From the NCBI GenBank assembly GCA_024275315.1, contig JAJRZK010000050.1, forward strand, positions 1 through 64,000: a stretch of DNA of 64,000 nt, written 5' to 3'. Each line of letters opens with the position of its first letter. Position 1 is the first letter of the stretch. Position numbers and translations under genes: made by a program. Positions 1 through 8,348 of the stretch are shown one piece after another. This stretch comes from Nitrospirota bacterium (GTDB lineage: Bacteria; Nitrospinota_A; UBA7883). The notes beneath the pieces were generated by a model. It ran no database searches and was not told the DNA's origin. It worked only from the letters and a program-made list of their open reading frames with translations.

Positions 1-203
1 AGAACGTTCTTTGAACGGCTCAGCCCGCCGTAGAAAAGCGCGAGACCGGGCAGGGTCATCAACACTACCATGGCCGTGGCCGTCAGCAACCAGGCGACCG
101 AGCCTGTGTCTATCGCCAGGAGCGTTTCCCCGGCGAATGCCGTGTCGACGTTGAGAAGCGACCCCATCAAAAATATGAAAAGATAAACCATGAATTTCGT
201 CAT
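1..203 (-). CDS. amt: Ammonium transporter Amt, N-terminal part (cut by window start)
   Basis: Reading from 203 down, the start is followed by a signal-peptide-like hydrophobic stretch and then 'DTGSVAWLL...LALFYGGL', the opening of Amt/MEP channels, which move ammonium across the inner membrane. About 67 codons are present and the rest lies outside the window. A good ribosome site (GGAGG) sits about 6 bases before the ATG. It lies 11 bp downstream of a P-II-type ORF on the same strand, the classical glnK-amt arrangement, although that P-II is only half length. Identity is secure from the 'GSVAW' and 'FYGGL' segments. No sigma54 site could be recognised upstream of the pair. Confidence 0.9.
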   Translation of the reverse strand, partial: MTKFMVYLFIFLMGSLLNVDTAFAGETLLAIDTGSVAWLLTATAMVVLMTLPGLALFYGGLSRSKNV

Positions 204-214
204 TTCCGCCTCCG

Positions 215-394
215 TTAAATGGCTTCTTCGCCGCGTTCGCCGGTGCGGATGCGCACCACTTCTTCTATCGATGAGACAAAGATTTTCCCGTCACCTGTTT
301 TATCCGTAGAGGCTGTCTGCGCGATCCTGCCCATGGCCTTCTCTATCCTGGACGGCTTGAGGATGGCTGTAATTTTTCCCATAACTGTTCTCAT
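215..394 (-). CDS. Half-length P-II (GlnK/GlnB) protein, C-terminal repeat only
   Basis: 59 codons. The C-terminal two thirds match the end of P-II signalling proteins: an amphipathic helix, the B-loop region 'TGDGKIFV', then 'RIRTGERGEEAI' and stop. The front is 'GKITAILKP', acting as the strand before the helix. The first beta-alpha-beta half and the T-loop, which carries the uridylylated tyrosine and contacts Amt, are absent; full proteins are about 112 aa. Start could be ATG 394 or the in-frame ATG 382. In another frame just upstream lies a seven-codon stretch, 'MKVKIIE' then stop, that resembles a P-II N-terminus and overlaps the start as ATGA. The gene may therefore be a deletion remnant, or a genuine mini P-II. 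It is followed by amt with a good ribosome site. Confidence 0.75.
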   Translation of the reverse strand: MRTVMGKITAILKPSRIEKAMGRIAQTASTDKTGDGKIFVSSIEEVVRIRTGERGEEAI

Positions 395-624
395 TCAATT
401 ATTTTCACTTTCATGTCAGCGCTAAAAGGTTTGCCAATCAGATATTCAAAGCGCATGCCCAAAGATAACACTTGATATATCAATAGAATATATACGTGCA
501 CACAGACGATGCAGACAAAATAGACAAATATGACAGGAATGAGTGTCAGTATAATGTTATTAATGTCAGGCGGCTGGCGTTCAGGTGTAGATGGATGTTC
601 GTTCCTGACATACCATTTGCCCAT
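391..624 (-). CDS. Uncertain ORF with one or two membrane segments
   Basis: A 77-codon ORF fills most of the 315-bp gap between pgaD and the half P-II gene. It has a long hydrophobic stretch ('ILTLIPVIFVYFVCIVCVHV') and ends with 'MKVKIIE', which may be the broken start of the P-II gene rather than the end of a real protein. No ribosome site precedes its ATG and I recognise no family. It may be non-coding. Nothing else was recognised between 625 and 730. Confidence 0.2.
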   Translation of the reverse strand: MGKWYVRNEHPSTPERQPPDINNIILTLIPVIFVYFVCIVCVHVYILLIYQVLSLGMRFEYLIGKPFSADMKVKIIE

Positions 625-730
625 GATGAGGTCGTTGGGGTGATCGGGGCTGGCAGAAAAGTCAAGTTGCGTGATATATCAAGGCGCGACTATTGACAAT
701 ATCTCTCTTCGGCAGGAAAAGGAGCTACTG

Positions 731-1228
731 TTATGAGGACCTTGAGGGTGTGCCCCAGTCGTCTTTCCTGACAGATGCGCTGATGTCTTGCACACACGTA
801 ATGTTGCTTAACGCGTCGAAATGCAATTTTAAAACCTGGCTTATTTTGAATGTTTCAATCTTGCTCTCATCGACCTGAAAAAATTTGAACACTGCGCTGT
901 GGGAAACATTCGGTTGGTGCTTTCGCCTCTCCTTGCCCCTGAAGCGGAACTGGTTATACTTTGCCCAGGTCAGCTGGACGAAACCTATGGCCAGAATGAT
1001 CACCAAATAGAGCAATAGTTGCTCCCGCAGGCCAACATAGCCCCCAAGCTTTACCATGTGGTAATAGAATTGGTGAAATCCGAGCAACCAAAAAATCAGC
1101 GTAATAATAGGTGACCAAAGGTATACCCACAATAGCCAGAACGCAAAAGTGAGAAACGCGTGGGTATATTTTTGCAACCCCGTTTGTAAATGGGGCGATT
1201 CAATAATCAGATCGTTTTTTTCAATCAT
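731..1228 (-). CDS. pgaD: PgaD-like poly-N-acetylglucosamine synthase accessory protein
   Basis: 165 aa. An N-terminal 'LIIESPHLQTGLQK' segment is followed by two membrane helices ('AFLTFAFWLLWVYLWSPII' and 'LLLYLVIILAIGFVQLTWAKYN'), the layout of PgaD. In E. coli, PgaD binds PgaC in the inner membrane and is needed for beta-1,6-GlcNAc polymerisation. The 'NxxRFRGKERR' segment after helix 2 is typical. The C-terminal tail is longer and more polar than I would expect. The gene is divergent from pgaABC across 187 bp instead of ending a pgaABCD operon. Assignment rests on topology, short motifs and neighbourhood; this family is poorly conserved. Confidence 0.8.
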   Translation of the reverse strand: MIEKNDLIIESPHLQTGLQKYTHAFLTFAFWLLWVYLWSPIITLIFWLLGFHQFYYHMVKLGGYVGLREQLLLYLVIILAIGFVQLTWAKYNQFRFRGKERRKHQPNVSHSAVFKFFQVDESKIETFKISQVLKLHFDALSNITCVQDISASVRKDDWGTPSRSS

Positions 1229-1415
1229 GTGAAATACTGTTGGGTTAATAAATCTAACTTTTGCTGGTTTTCATGAATCTGACATTATAACATAATAATC
1301 CGAGTAACCAAGAATAAATATTGCTGGTAAAGTTAAACCATTCTAAGTGGGATTGTTTGAGCGCAGTGTGATAGACTTCATCTACCTATTGGTAGCGATT
1401 GAAAAGTATTGACTT
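1229..1415. promoter_or_regulatory. Divergent promoter region between pgaD and pgaA
   Basis: This 187-bp AT-rich spacer must drive both arms of the pga locus. A TATAAT hexamer reading toward pgaD lies at 1284-1289, with a weak TTGGTT -35 candidate 16 bp upstream. No convincing -35/-10 pair toward pgaA was found. Assigned mainly by position. Confidence 0.4.
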
Positions 1416-3863
1416 ATGACTTGTTTTTTTACTCGAATAGCGTTTATACTGGTTATAATTTTCACCTGTCCCGGTTATTCCTGGGCAGGCGACCAGAAAA
1501 CATCCAACCAGGATGAATACCGTCGTCTGATAGAACGCGCTCGCAAAGGTGAATTCCGCCCAGCCATCGAATTTCTTGAAAACCGTATCAAGGTTGAAGG
1601 GATAACCCAGAAGGTTGTTGGCGATCTGATAACAATTTATCAATGGGCCGGAATGAATGAAGCCGCGGGAAAATATTTGGGAGAAATAGACATCGATACC
1701 GCTCCTGGTTATGTATTGCAATCCATGGCGAGAGTCGCAAGGGATACGGGGAACAAGCGTCTGGCGATCGATTTGTATACGAAAATAATAGAAAAGTTTC
1801 CCGAAAAACTTGTTGGCTATATAGGCAAGGCGTGGACATACGCCGACATCAAAAACTGGAATCAGGCCCTGGATACATTGATTGTTGTGAAAGACGCCGG
1901 GTGGGACGACCCGGAATATCTTAGCGTCCTGGCTCATGTTTACGACGCCTCGGGAGACACGCTACAGGCGTTCTGGACGTATAACCACCTGGTGTCAGTC
2001 AAGCCGGAATTGAGTTTTCCGAGGCAAAGGAGAATTCTTCTTTTGTCGTCGCTAGGCGCCTCGGGTCTTGCGCTGGAGCTTGCCGGCACCGAACCGGGCG
2101 TCCTGTCTGAAATCGACCTGGATAAAATAAAAAGCGATCGGGCGGCGTTGCAGGTCCATTATGGCCAGATCATACCGGAAAGCGACGCTGTCCGTTTTGA
2201 CGAGACCGATATCGCGATAAAAATGCTTGAAAGCAATATGAAATCTTTCAAGGGCAAAGAGGGCAGGTTTTACAGGGATTATTATCTTCGCGCCAGATTC
2301 GACAGGTTGATAGCCCTTCGCGACCGTTCGAGGATGACAGCGGTTATAACCGAGTTTGAAAATATGCAGAGTGAGGGATTGAAATTTCCTGTGTACATCT
2401 GGATCATGGCAGGTGACGCATACCTTTACCTAGAAGAGCCTGAAAAGGCTCTTGATTGCTACACGAACGCGCAAAAGCTCGATCCGAAATCGTTCAATAT
2501 ACGCCTTTCCATGGCATATACGTTGATAGAACTCGATGAGTTCGACGACGCCAGGCCAATACTGAAACAGTTGGCCAAAAATGAGCCTCCATACCGGATC
2601 AACCGAAAGGGAAAAAAACCGGTATACGGCGAGAACAACCGAAAACTCCGCGCCGATTTCGCCATAGGGCTTGAACGGGCCTTTTCAGACGACCTGCAAG
2701 GCGCACAGGACTGGTTTGAAGATATGACAGCAAGAGCCCCATATAACGAAGATCTCCGCCAGGCGCTGGCCTATGTCTATCTATGGCGCGGCTGGCCCCG
2801 GATGGCGCTTGACGAGTTCGAAAAAACGCTGGGCATAAAACCGGATCTGATGGAAGCCAGGCTGGGTAGAGCTTTCGCCTTGATTGATCTGCGAAGATAC
2901 GCCGAAAGCGAAAAACCGGTGCTGGACCTTAACGAGCGCTATCCTGAGAATAAGCGGGTTCAAAAGCTTTCTCGGGCTTTTAGGGCAAATGAGGATAACA
3001 GGCTCACAATTTCTTTCAACTGGGGCAACGGCGCCCGGTCCGAGCCCGGTTCCGAGAGCCTGGCGATAAAATCACGGTTTACTTTCGCTCCGATAAATTT
3101 CAATACCAGGTTTTTTGTTCAGGAATATTATGAAGAAGCCGACATTCTTGGAGATTGGGCCAGCTACCAAAGAGAAGGCGCCGGGGTTGAGTTCGGTGGT
3201 GAAAACGTTTCCATGATGGGCGAGGTCTATTATGAGCGCAGCGATTTGGCGCAGTTCGGTTTTGCAGGTTCGCTTAATTTTTCGCCCAACGATTATTTAA
3301 ACGCAGGAATCAGTTACGACAGCTTCAGTCACAATGTTCCGCTCCGCGCGTCATTGGCGGGGGTCGGCGGCCGGGAAACGGGTTTCCACGCGTCTTTGCG
3401 CCACAGCGAGCTTTTAAGGGCGGATGTGTCCGGAAATTACCTGGAGTTCAGCGACGGCAACCGGCGGCGCAGCGGATCCTTCACAATAACATGGTCGCCC
3501 ATCTATACAAGCCATTTCAAGGTCCCAGTCTCCGTGAACCTGTATACATCAACAAACAGCGAAAAAGGGCGCCCCTATTTCAACCCATCCAGTGATTTGT
3601 CGATCAGCGGCACTGCCACTTTGCGATGGCTCGTTTACAGGAGATACACAAGATCGTTCCAGAACAATCTTGAAATCAACTATGGCTCCTATAAACAGGA
3701 CGGGTTTGAGGCGGGGGAGATATGGTCTGTCAGCTATGAGCATGCATGGAACTTCAGCGACGCTTTGACCCTGTCTTACAGGATCGCCAGATTTTTGAGA
3801 TTGTATGACGGTGTTTATGAAAGAAGCACATACCTCTACGGTCAGATGAGCTGGAGGTTTTAA
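1416..3863 (+). CDS. pgaA: PgaA, outer-membrane poly-beta-1,6-GlcNAc export porin
   Basis: 815 aa with a signal peptide (cleavage near 'YSWA'). Residues about 30-515 form tetratricopeptide-like helical repeats ('AYVYLWRGWPRMALDEFEK' is one unit). Residues about 530-815 alternate like a beta barrel and end in '...MSWRF', with the terminal Phe usual for outer-membrane proteins. This matches PgaA, whose periplasmic TPR domain binds PgaB and the polymer and whose barrel exports it. It is the first gene of a tight pgaA-pgaB-pgaC run, with 5 bp to pgaB. The ribosome site before the ATG is weak. Length is close to E. coli PgaA (about 807 aa). Confidence 0.93.
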   Translation: MTCFFTRIAFILVIIFTCPGYSWAGDQKTSNQDEYRRLIERARKGEFRPAIEFLENRIKVEGITQKVVGDLITIYQWAGMNEAAGKYLGEIDIDTAPGYVLQSMARVARDTGNKRLAIDLYTKIIEKFPEKLVGYIGKAWTYADIKNWNQALDTLIVVKDAGWDDPEYLSVLAHVYDASGDTLQAFWTYNHLVSVKPELSFPRQRRILLLSSLGASGLALELAGTEPGVLSEIDLDKIKSDRAALQVHYGQIIPESDAVRFDETDIAIKMLESNMKSFKGKEGRFYRDYYLRARFDRLIALRDRSRMTAVITEFENMQSEGLKFPVYIWIMAGDAYLYLEEPEKALDCYTNAQKLDPKSFNIRLSMAYTLIELDEFDDARPILKQLAKNEPPYRINRKGKKPVYGENNRKLRADFAIGLERAFSDDLQGAQDWFEDMTARAPYNEDLRQALAYVYLWRGWPRMALDEFEKTLGIKPDLMEARLGRAFALIDLRRYAESEKPVLDLNERYPENKRVQKLSRAFRANEDNRLTISFNWGNGARSEPGSESLAIKSRFTFAPINFNTRFFVQEYYEEADILGDWASYQREGAGVEFGGENVSMMGEVYYERSDLAQFGFAGSLNFSPNDYLNAGISYDSFSHNVPLRASLAGVGGRETGFHASLRHSELLRADVSGNYLEFSDGNRRRSGSFTITWSPIYTSHFKVPVSVNLYTSTNSEKGRPYFNPSSDLSISGTATLRWLVYRRYTRSFQNNLEINYGSYKQDGFEAGEIWSVSYEHAWNFSDALTLSYRIARFLRLYDGVYERSTYLYGQMSWRF

Positions 3864-3868
3864 CACAG

Positions 3869-5833
3869 ATGCTCGCGCGAAACTCTGTTGTTCTGACGCT
3901 AATCTTCGCCACGCTCATGGGTGTGCGCCCCTCTTTGGCTTCCGGAGAGTTTATCGCTCTTTCATATCATGATGTTCGCGACGATTTGTATGACGACCTG
4001 GATGAAGATTCGGCCGCGGTGGGAACATTGAACCTCATCAGACATTTTTCATGGCTGAAGGACAAAGGGTATAACGTGGTGAGCGTCGATGATCTGATCG
4101 CCGCCGCCGATGGCTTAAGGCCGTTACCTGAAAAAGCCGTGCTTCTCACCTTCGACGACGGATACACAAGCATGTATACCAAAGTGTTTCCATTGCTCAA
4201 GCTGTTCAACTATCCGGCGACGCTGGCGATTATGGGTTCATGGATCGAGCAGGCCGGCAGCGGGGCGGAACAGATAGAGTATGGGATCACCACGGTTCCA
4301 GCCGAAAAGTTTTTGACCTGGGACCAGATAAAAGAGATGAGAGACTCCGGCCTGGTGGAAATCGCGTCTCACAGCTATAACCTGCACCGCGGCCTCGTCG
4401 GAAACCCCCAGGGCAACACACAACCGGCGGCGGTCACTCTCGCCTGGAACAAAACCACGGGCGAATATGAAACGGTCCAGAGTCTTCGCCGGCGTCTGCG
4501 TGAGGATATGGGGCGGACAGTCGAGCTTTTCGAGCGGATGCTCGGCAAACGGCCCCGCGTGATGGTCTGGCCATTCGGAGCGTACAACCAGATCTGTGTC
4601 CAGGAGGCGGCCCGTGCGGCGATGCCGATTTCCATCGGGCTTGAGGAGGGGTTGAACAATGTAAAGGACCTGACTGTGATCAAGCGGATATTTATTGAAA
4701 AAAACATGAGCCTCGGTGATTTCGCGTACGAGGTAAGGGTGGCGGGAATTGTGAACGACCCGATCCGCGTGGCTCATGTCGATCTTGATTTTGTGTTCGA
4801 TCCGGACCCGAAGCAAAGGAGCAGAAATCTTGACAAACTGATAGAACGTATTCACCTGCTTAAGATAAACACCGTTTTCCTGCAGGCTTTCGCCGACCCG
4901 GACGGTGACGGTGTGGCCGATGCGCTTTATTTTCCCAACAGGCGCTTGCCAACCCGTATGGACCTGTTCAACAGGGTGGCCTGGCAACTAAGGACACGCG
5001 CTGATGTGAATGTGTACGCCTGGATGCCGGTATTGGGGTTCAGGATTCCCGATGAAAAGCTCATGCGCAGGATATCGATGCGGGAATATGCGGGGGACGC
5101 GGCTATTCCAAGCCGGGACCAGTACAAGCGGCTCTCGCCGTTTCATCCGGAGGCGAGAAAAATAATAAAAGAGATTTACGAAGACCTGGCGAAAAGGGCT
5201 TCTTTCTCGGGGCTTTTGTTTCACGATGACGCTTTCATAAGGGACAACGAGGACGCGGGCTCCCATGCGGCGGATGAATACGCCAAATGGGGTCTGAACA
5301 TGCCGATCCCGGCGATACTAGAGGATGAAGACGCCTTGAAGAAATGGACGCGAATGAAAACGGAATACCTGGCGGACTTCATCGATGAACTCACGGAGAT
5401 TGTCAGGGTTTACCGGCCAGAGATAAAAACAGCCAGAAACATGTACGCCATGCCGCTGATCGATCCGCAAAGCGAGCGCTGGTTTGCCCAATCGTTTGAA
5501 ATTTTTTTGAAAAGATATGATCACACAGCTCTGATGGCGATGCCATACATGGAAAAAGCCTCCGATCCCGGCCAATGGATCGAGGATATCGCAAAGCTCG
5601 CCGCAAGCTATCCCGGCGGGCTCGAAAAAACGATCTTCGAGCTTCAAAGTGTGGATTGGAGAAACGGCAAACCCGTTCCGGAAAAAACTCTGTTGGAGCA
5701 TATGGGAATTCTGCAGAAGGCTGGGGCTGTGAATTATGGATATTATCCAGATGATTTCATCAAAAACCACCCCGCGCTCAATGAAATCAAAAAAGGCGTT
5801 TCTTTATCCACCTTTCCTTATGTCAAACGATAA
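3869..5833 (+). CDS. pgaB: PgaB, poly-GlcNAc N-deacetylase with C-terminal glycoside hydrolase domain
   Basis: 654 aa. A signal peptide is followed by a carbohydrate-esterase family 4 domain: 'TFDDGY' at about residues 94-99 supplies the catalytic and metal-binding aspartates, and 'HSYNLH' at about 168-173 gives the two zinc-type histidines with the same spacing as E. coli PgaB. Residues about 300-640 match the PgaB C-terminal hydrolase/glycan-binding domain ('FHDDAFI'). PgaB partly deacetylates poly-beta-1,6-GlcNAc in the periplasm, which is required for export through PgaA. No lipobox cysteine is obvious in the signal peptide ('PSLASGEF'), whereas E. coli PgaB is a lipoprotein. Confidence 0.94.
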   Translation: MLARNSVVLTLIFATLMGVRPSLASGEFIALSYHDVRDDLYDDLDEDSAAVGTLNLIRHFSWLKDKGYNVVSVDDLIAAADGLRPLPEKAVLLTFDDGYTSMYTKVFPLLKLFNYPATLAIMGSWIEQAGSGAEQIEYGITTVPAEKFLTWDQIKEMRDSGLVEIASHSYNLHRGLVGNPQGNTQPAAVTLAWNKTTGEYETVQSLRRRLREDMGRTVELFERMLGKRPRVMVWPFGAYNQICVQEAARAAMPISIGLEEGLNNVKDLTVIKRIFIEKNMSLGDFAYEVRVAGIVNDPIRVAHVDLDFVFDPDPKQRSRNLDKLIERIHLLKINTVFLQAFADPDGDGVADALYFPNRRLPTRMDLFNRVAWQLRTRADVNVYAWMPVLGFRIPDEKLMRRISMREYAGDAAIPSRDQYKRLSPFHPEARKIIKEIYEDLAKRASFSGLLFHDDAFIRDNEDAGSHAADEYAKWGLNMPIPAILEDEDALKKWTRMKTEYLADFIDELTEIVRVYRPEIKTARNMYAMPLIDPQSERWFAQSFEIFLKRYDHTALMAMPYMEKASDPGQWIEDIAKLAASYPGGLEKTIFELQSVDWRNGKPVPEKTLLEHMGILQKAGAVNYGYYPDDFIKNHPALNEIKKGVSLSTFPYVKR

Positions 5834-5862
5834 CGCATTGCTCGCGGGGGGGGGAGTGATCG

Positions 5863-7110
5863 GTGAGCGGATTTCTTAATTTCGTTTATTACTACCCGCT
5901 GTTTATGGCGTTCCTGTGGATGATCGGGTCGATATACTATTTTTTCCACTGGGAAGACGGCGGCAGAAAAGATTACACAAAACCGCCGAAGCTGGACAGA
6001 TATCCCGGGGTGTCGATCCTCGTCCCGTGCCACAACGAGTCTGAAAACATCGAGGAATCTGTGCGGTATTGTCTTAATGTCGAGTATCCGACATTTGAAA
6101 TAATACTGATCAATGACGGAAGCACGGACAACACCGGGGAAATTCTGGACCGGTTGGCGTGTCAGAACAAAAATGTCCGGGTCATCCATCTTGCCACGAA
6201 CCAGGGCAAGGCCATGGCCATGAACATGGGCGCCCTCGCCTCGAATTACGAATATCTGATCTGCATAGATGGCGACGCGATTTTGGACAAGCATTCTATT
6301 GTATGGATCATACGCCACTTTATAACGGGCCCTCGCGTGGGCGCAGTGACGGGTAACCCGAGGATCCGCACCAGGTCTACCCTGCTTGGTAAAATACAGG
6401 TGGGTGAGTTCTCTTCGATAATCGGTGTGATAAAAAGGGCCCAGCGGGTGTATGGCCGCGTTTTCACCGTTTCGGGGGTTGTGGCCGGATTCAGCAAAAC
6501 CGCCCTGCACAGAGTCGGCTTTTGGGACACCGATATGATTACCGAGGATGTGGATATAAGCTGGAAATTGCAGCTTGCTTTCTGGGATGTGCGATATGAG
6601 CCCAACGCGCTTTGCTGGATACTCAACCCCGAAACGTTGCGCGGTTTGTGGGCTCAGAGGCTCAGGTGGGCGCAGGGGGGGAGCGAGGTTTTGCTCAAGA
6701 ACTTTCCCAGAATCATCGATTGCGGAGTGAAATGCCGCAGGATGTGGATGATAATCATCGAGTTCATAATAAGTGTCGCATGGTCCTACGCCGTGTTTTT
6801 AGTCCTGCTTTTCTGGCTGATCGGCCTTGTGGCGCCATTGCCCGACTTTTTGTATATAAAGTCGATTCTTCCCGGCTGGACAGGTGTGGTCCTGGGAGCG
6901 GCTTGCCTTCTGCAATTTGCAACAGGGTTCATCATAGACAGCCGTTTCGAAAGCAGACTCGGGAAATACTACTACTGGATAATCTGGTACCCGATGGTCT
7001 ACTGGCTGATCAACGTTCTTACCCTGGTTTGCGGATTTCCGAAAGCCTGCTACCGCAGAATCAACAAAACCAGGGCCATTTGGAAAAGCCCCGACAGAGG
7101 GGTGCGGTAG
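5863..7110 (+). CDS. pgaC: PgaC, poly-beta-1,6-N-acetyl-D-glucosamine synthase
   Basis: 415-aa family-2 glycosyltransferase starting at GTG 5863 after a G-rich stretch. It has N-terminal membrane segments, then the GT2 core: 'ILINDGSTDN', the DxD-type 'CIDGDA' near residue 135, 'TEDVD' near 227 and the processivity motif 'QRLRWAQGG' near 267, followed by C-terminal membrane helices. It polymerises UDP-GlcNAc at the inner membrane and passes the chain toward PgaB/PgaA. It is the last gene of the pgaABC run, 29 bp after pgaB. Hyaluronan/cellulose-type synthases share these motifs, but the neighbours fix the assignment. Confidence 0.95.
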   Translation: MSGFLNFVYYYPLFMAFLWMIGSIYYFFHWEDGGRKDYTKPPKLDRYPGVSILVPCHNESENIEESVRYCLNVEYPTFEIILINDGSTDNTGEILDRLACQNKNVRVIHLATNQGKAMAMNMGALASNYEYLICIDGDAILDKHSIVWIIRHFITGPRVGAVTGNPRIRTRSTLLGKIQVGEFSSIIGVIKRAQRVYGRVFTVSGVVAGFSKTALHRVGFWDTDMITEDVDISWKLQLAFWDVRYEPNALCWILNPETLRGLWAQRLRWAQGGSEVLLKNFPRIIDCGVKCRRMWMIIIEFIISVAWSYAVFLVLLFWLIGLVAPLPDFLYIKSILPGWTGVVLGAACLLQFATGFIIDSRFESRLGKYYYWIIWYPMVYWLINVLTLVCGFPKACYRRINKTRAIWKSPDRGVR

Positions 7111-7206
7111 AGTGTGAAGGCTTCCGGCTTATTCCATTTGCCTATGATGCGTCACATGCGACGCTGATATCTGCGATCAATGTGGGAAGCTAAACATTGA
7201 AAAATC

Positions 7207-7296
<90 letters not shown>

Positions 7297-7360
7297 ATAC
7301 GAGATTGGAAAGTATAGCCTGATTAATCGCCGAACTCCACAAATACTCTTGGGGTAGTCC

Positions 7361-8164
7361 TTATTTTCTCAGAATATCTCCCACTTTGCGCATCCAGTCG
7401 AGTTCTTCGTCGGTCATTGGTCCTTTTTCCACGGCCTCCAGGGCGTGACGCATCTGGTCATCGTCGGCGGGGCCGGTCAGGCAGATGTCCACTCCCTGGT
7501 TCGACAGGGCGAACCGGTAGCAGTCTCCGGCTGTTGGAACGTCAAGCCCACCCAGCCTGGATGGGGTCGCTTTTATAATCTGTTTCCATGATGTGACTGT
7601 AAAGGCGACTGTGCCCGGCCTTTCCGGGGCGCCTTTGGGGGGGAGTTTCGGGAATACGTCTGTTTCGGCTCCTCTATGAATCGCGTTGTAGCGCACATGC
7701 AAAAAATCGGAGAATATTTCATTGGCGAAAGTCGGGAAGTTTGGCCGATGATGACCGGTTACGCCGATAAACCGGACGACCCCTCTTTCCTTTAGTGACA
7801 GGGCGGTGTCAAGTTGCAGGCTGGGGGATACTTTCCGGTTTTTGCGCAGAAAAAATTGCAGTCCGTCAATATAGTCGGTGTTCAGGGCTTTACGGGCGCG
7901 GTCAACACAGCTTCTTATCATGGGTCCTGTCGGGATCAGGCTGGTGATGGTCAGGAAAACTTTTTCGCGGTTGCTGGCGAAAATGTTTCTCAGCCCGTCG
8001 CGCATGCCGGATTTGCGCATCCAGGCCCAGTAGAAGTAGTTCACGCCGCGGTCGAAGGCTTCTTCCACAGCTTTTGCTCCGATTCCATAACTTGCTCCCA
8101 CTCCCAAAGGTCCCACAGGGACTCCTGTCCTCCCCAGCACGCGGGGTTTGAAATCGTCACTCAT
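7361..8164 (-). CDS. Aldo/keto reductase family protein
   Basis: About 267 aa with aldo/keto reductase features: 'LGRTGVPVGPLGVGAS' at the front, 'AFDRGVNYFYWA' (the place of the usual GxxxDTA segment), 'YIDGLQFF', and 'RFIGVTGH' (like 'IGVS' in the barrel). These enzymes are NAD(P)H-dependent cytosolic oxidoreductases; the substrate is unknown. The catalytic Asp/Tyr region looks altered ('NYFYWA'), so activity is uncertain. I prefer ATG 8164 over ATG 8179 because GGAG lies 9 bases before it, and because a duplicated copy of this 5' end upstream keeps 8164's ATG but changes the 8179 ATG to CTG. The start overlaps the stop of a small leader ORF as ATGA. Confidence 0.8.
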   Translation of the reverse strand: MSDDFKPRVLGRTGVPVGPLGVGASYGIGAKAVEEAFDRGVNYFYWAWMRKSGMRDGLRNIFASNREKVFLTITSLIPTGPMIRSCVDRARKALNTDYIDGLQFFLRKNRKVSPSLQLDTALSLKERGVVRFIGVTGHHRPNFPTFANEIFSDFLHVRYNAIHRGAETDVFPKLPPKGAPERPGTVAFTVTSWKQIIKATPSRLGGLDVPTAGDCYRFALSNQGVDICLTGPADDDQMRHALEAVEKGPMTDEELDWMRKVGDILRK

Positions 8165-8289
8165 AACGTAGCGCTCCATATGGTTGACTGTCGAAGGGGT
8201 CTGGTGGACGGTCCCACGGGGACTCCAGGTCCCACGGGGACTCCGGTTCGCGGGGACTCCGGTTCGCGGGGTTTGAAATCATCGCTCAT
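8161..8289 (-). CDS. 42-codon leader ORF from a duplicated 5' end of the aldo/keto reductase gene
   Basis: Starting at 8289 this ORF begins 'MSDDFKPR', identical to the start of the following reductase, then runs through expanded copies of the 'TGVPVGP' codons and ends in TGA overlapping the reductase ATG (ATGA). The same GGAG...ATG context precedes it. It looks like a tandem duplication of about 125 bp covering the translation start, with internal repeat expansion. It could be a translated leader that couples reinitiation to the reductase, or a neutral remnant. The sequence is clear; translation is not demonstrated. Confidence 0.35.
   Translation of the reverse strand: MSDDFKPREPESPRTGVPVGPGVPVGPSTRPLRQSTIWSATL
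8210..8270. repeat. Tandem 16-18 bp mini-hairpin repeats before the reductase gene
   Basis: Units GGTCCCACGGGGACTCCA and GGTCCCACGGGGACTCC (period 18) are followed by GGTTCGCGGGGACTCC and GGTTCGCGGGG. The first two contain a perfect hairpin GTCCC-ACG-GGGAC with a 3-nt loop. A related GTCCC-ACA-GGGAC lies in the reductase coding sequence, so the repeat probably grew from the duplicated gene start. Confidence 0.85.
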
Positions 8290-8348
8290 AACGTGGCGCT
8301 CCAGTGGTTGACGGGTGATGATGGAATTATACAGCCACTTGCGGCTGT

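Noticed and set aside
496-696. 66-codon plus-strand ORF
   Set aside because: No ribosome site or motif; it overlaps the uncertain minus-strand ORF and is composition noise.
391-730. Possible sigma54 (NtrC-type) promoter before the P-II/amt genes
   Set aside because: A TGGCA...TTGC pair on the plus strand near 650 has the wrong spacing and orientation.
8331-8348. Terminator after rnr
   Set aside because: The ACAGCC/GGCTGT stem is only 6 bp and no U-run follows in the rnr direction; the T-rich side is rnr's lysine codons.
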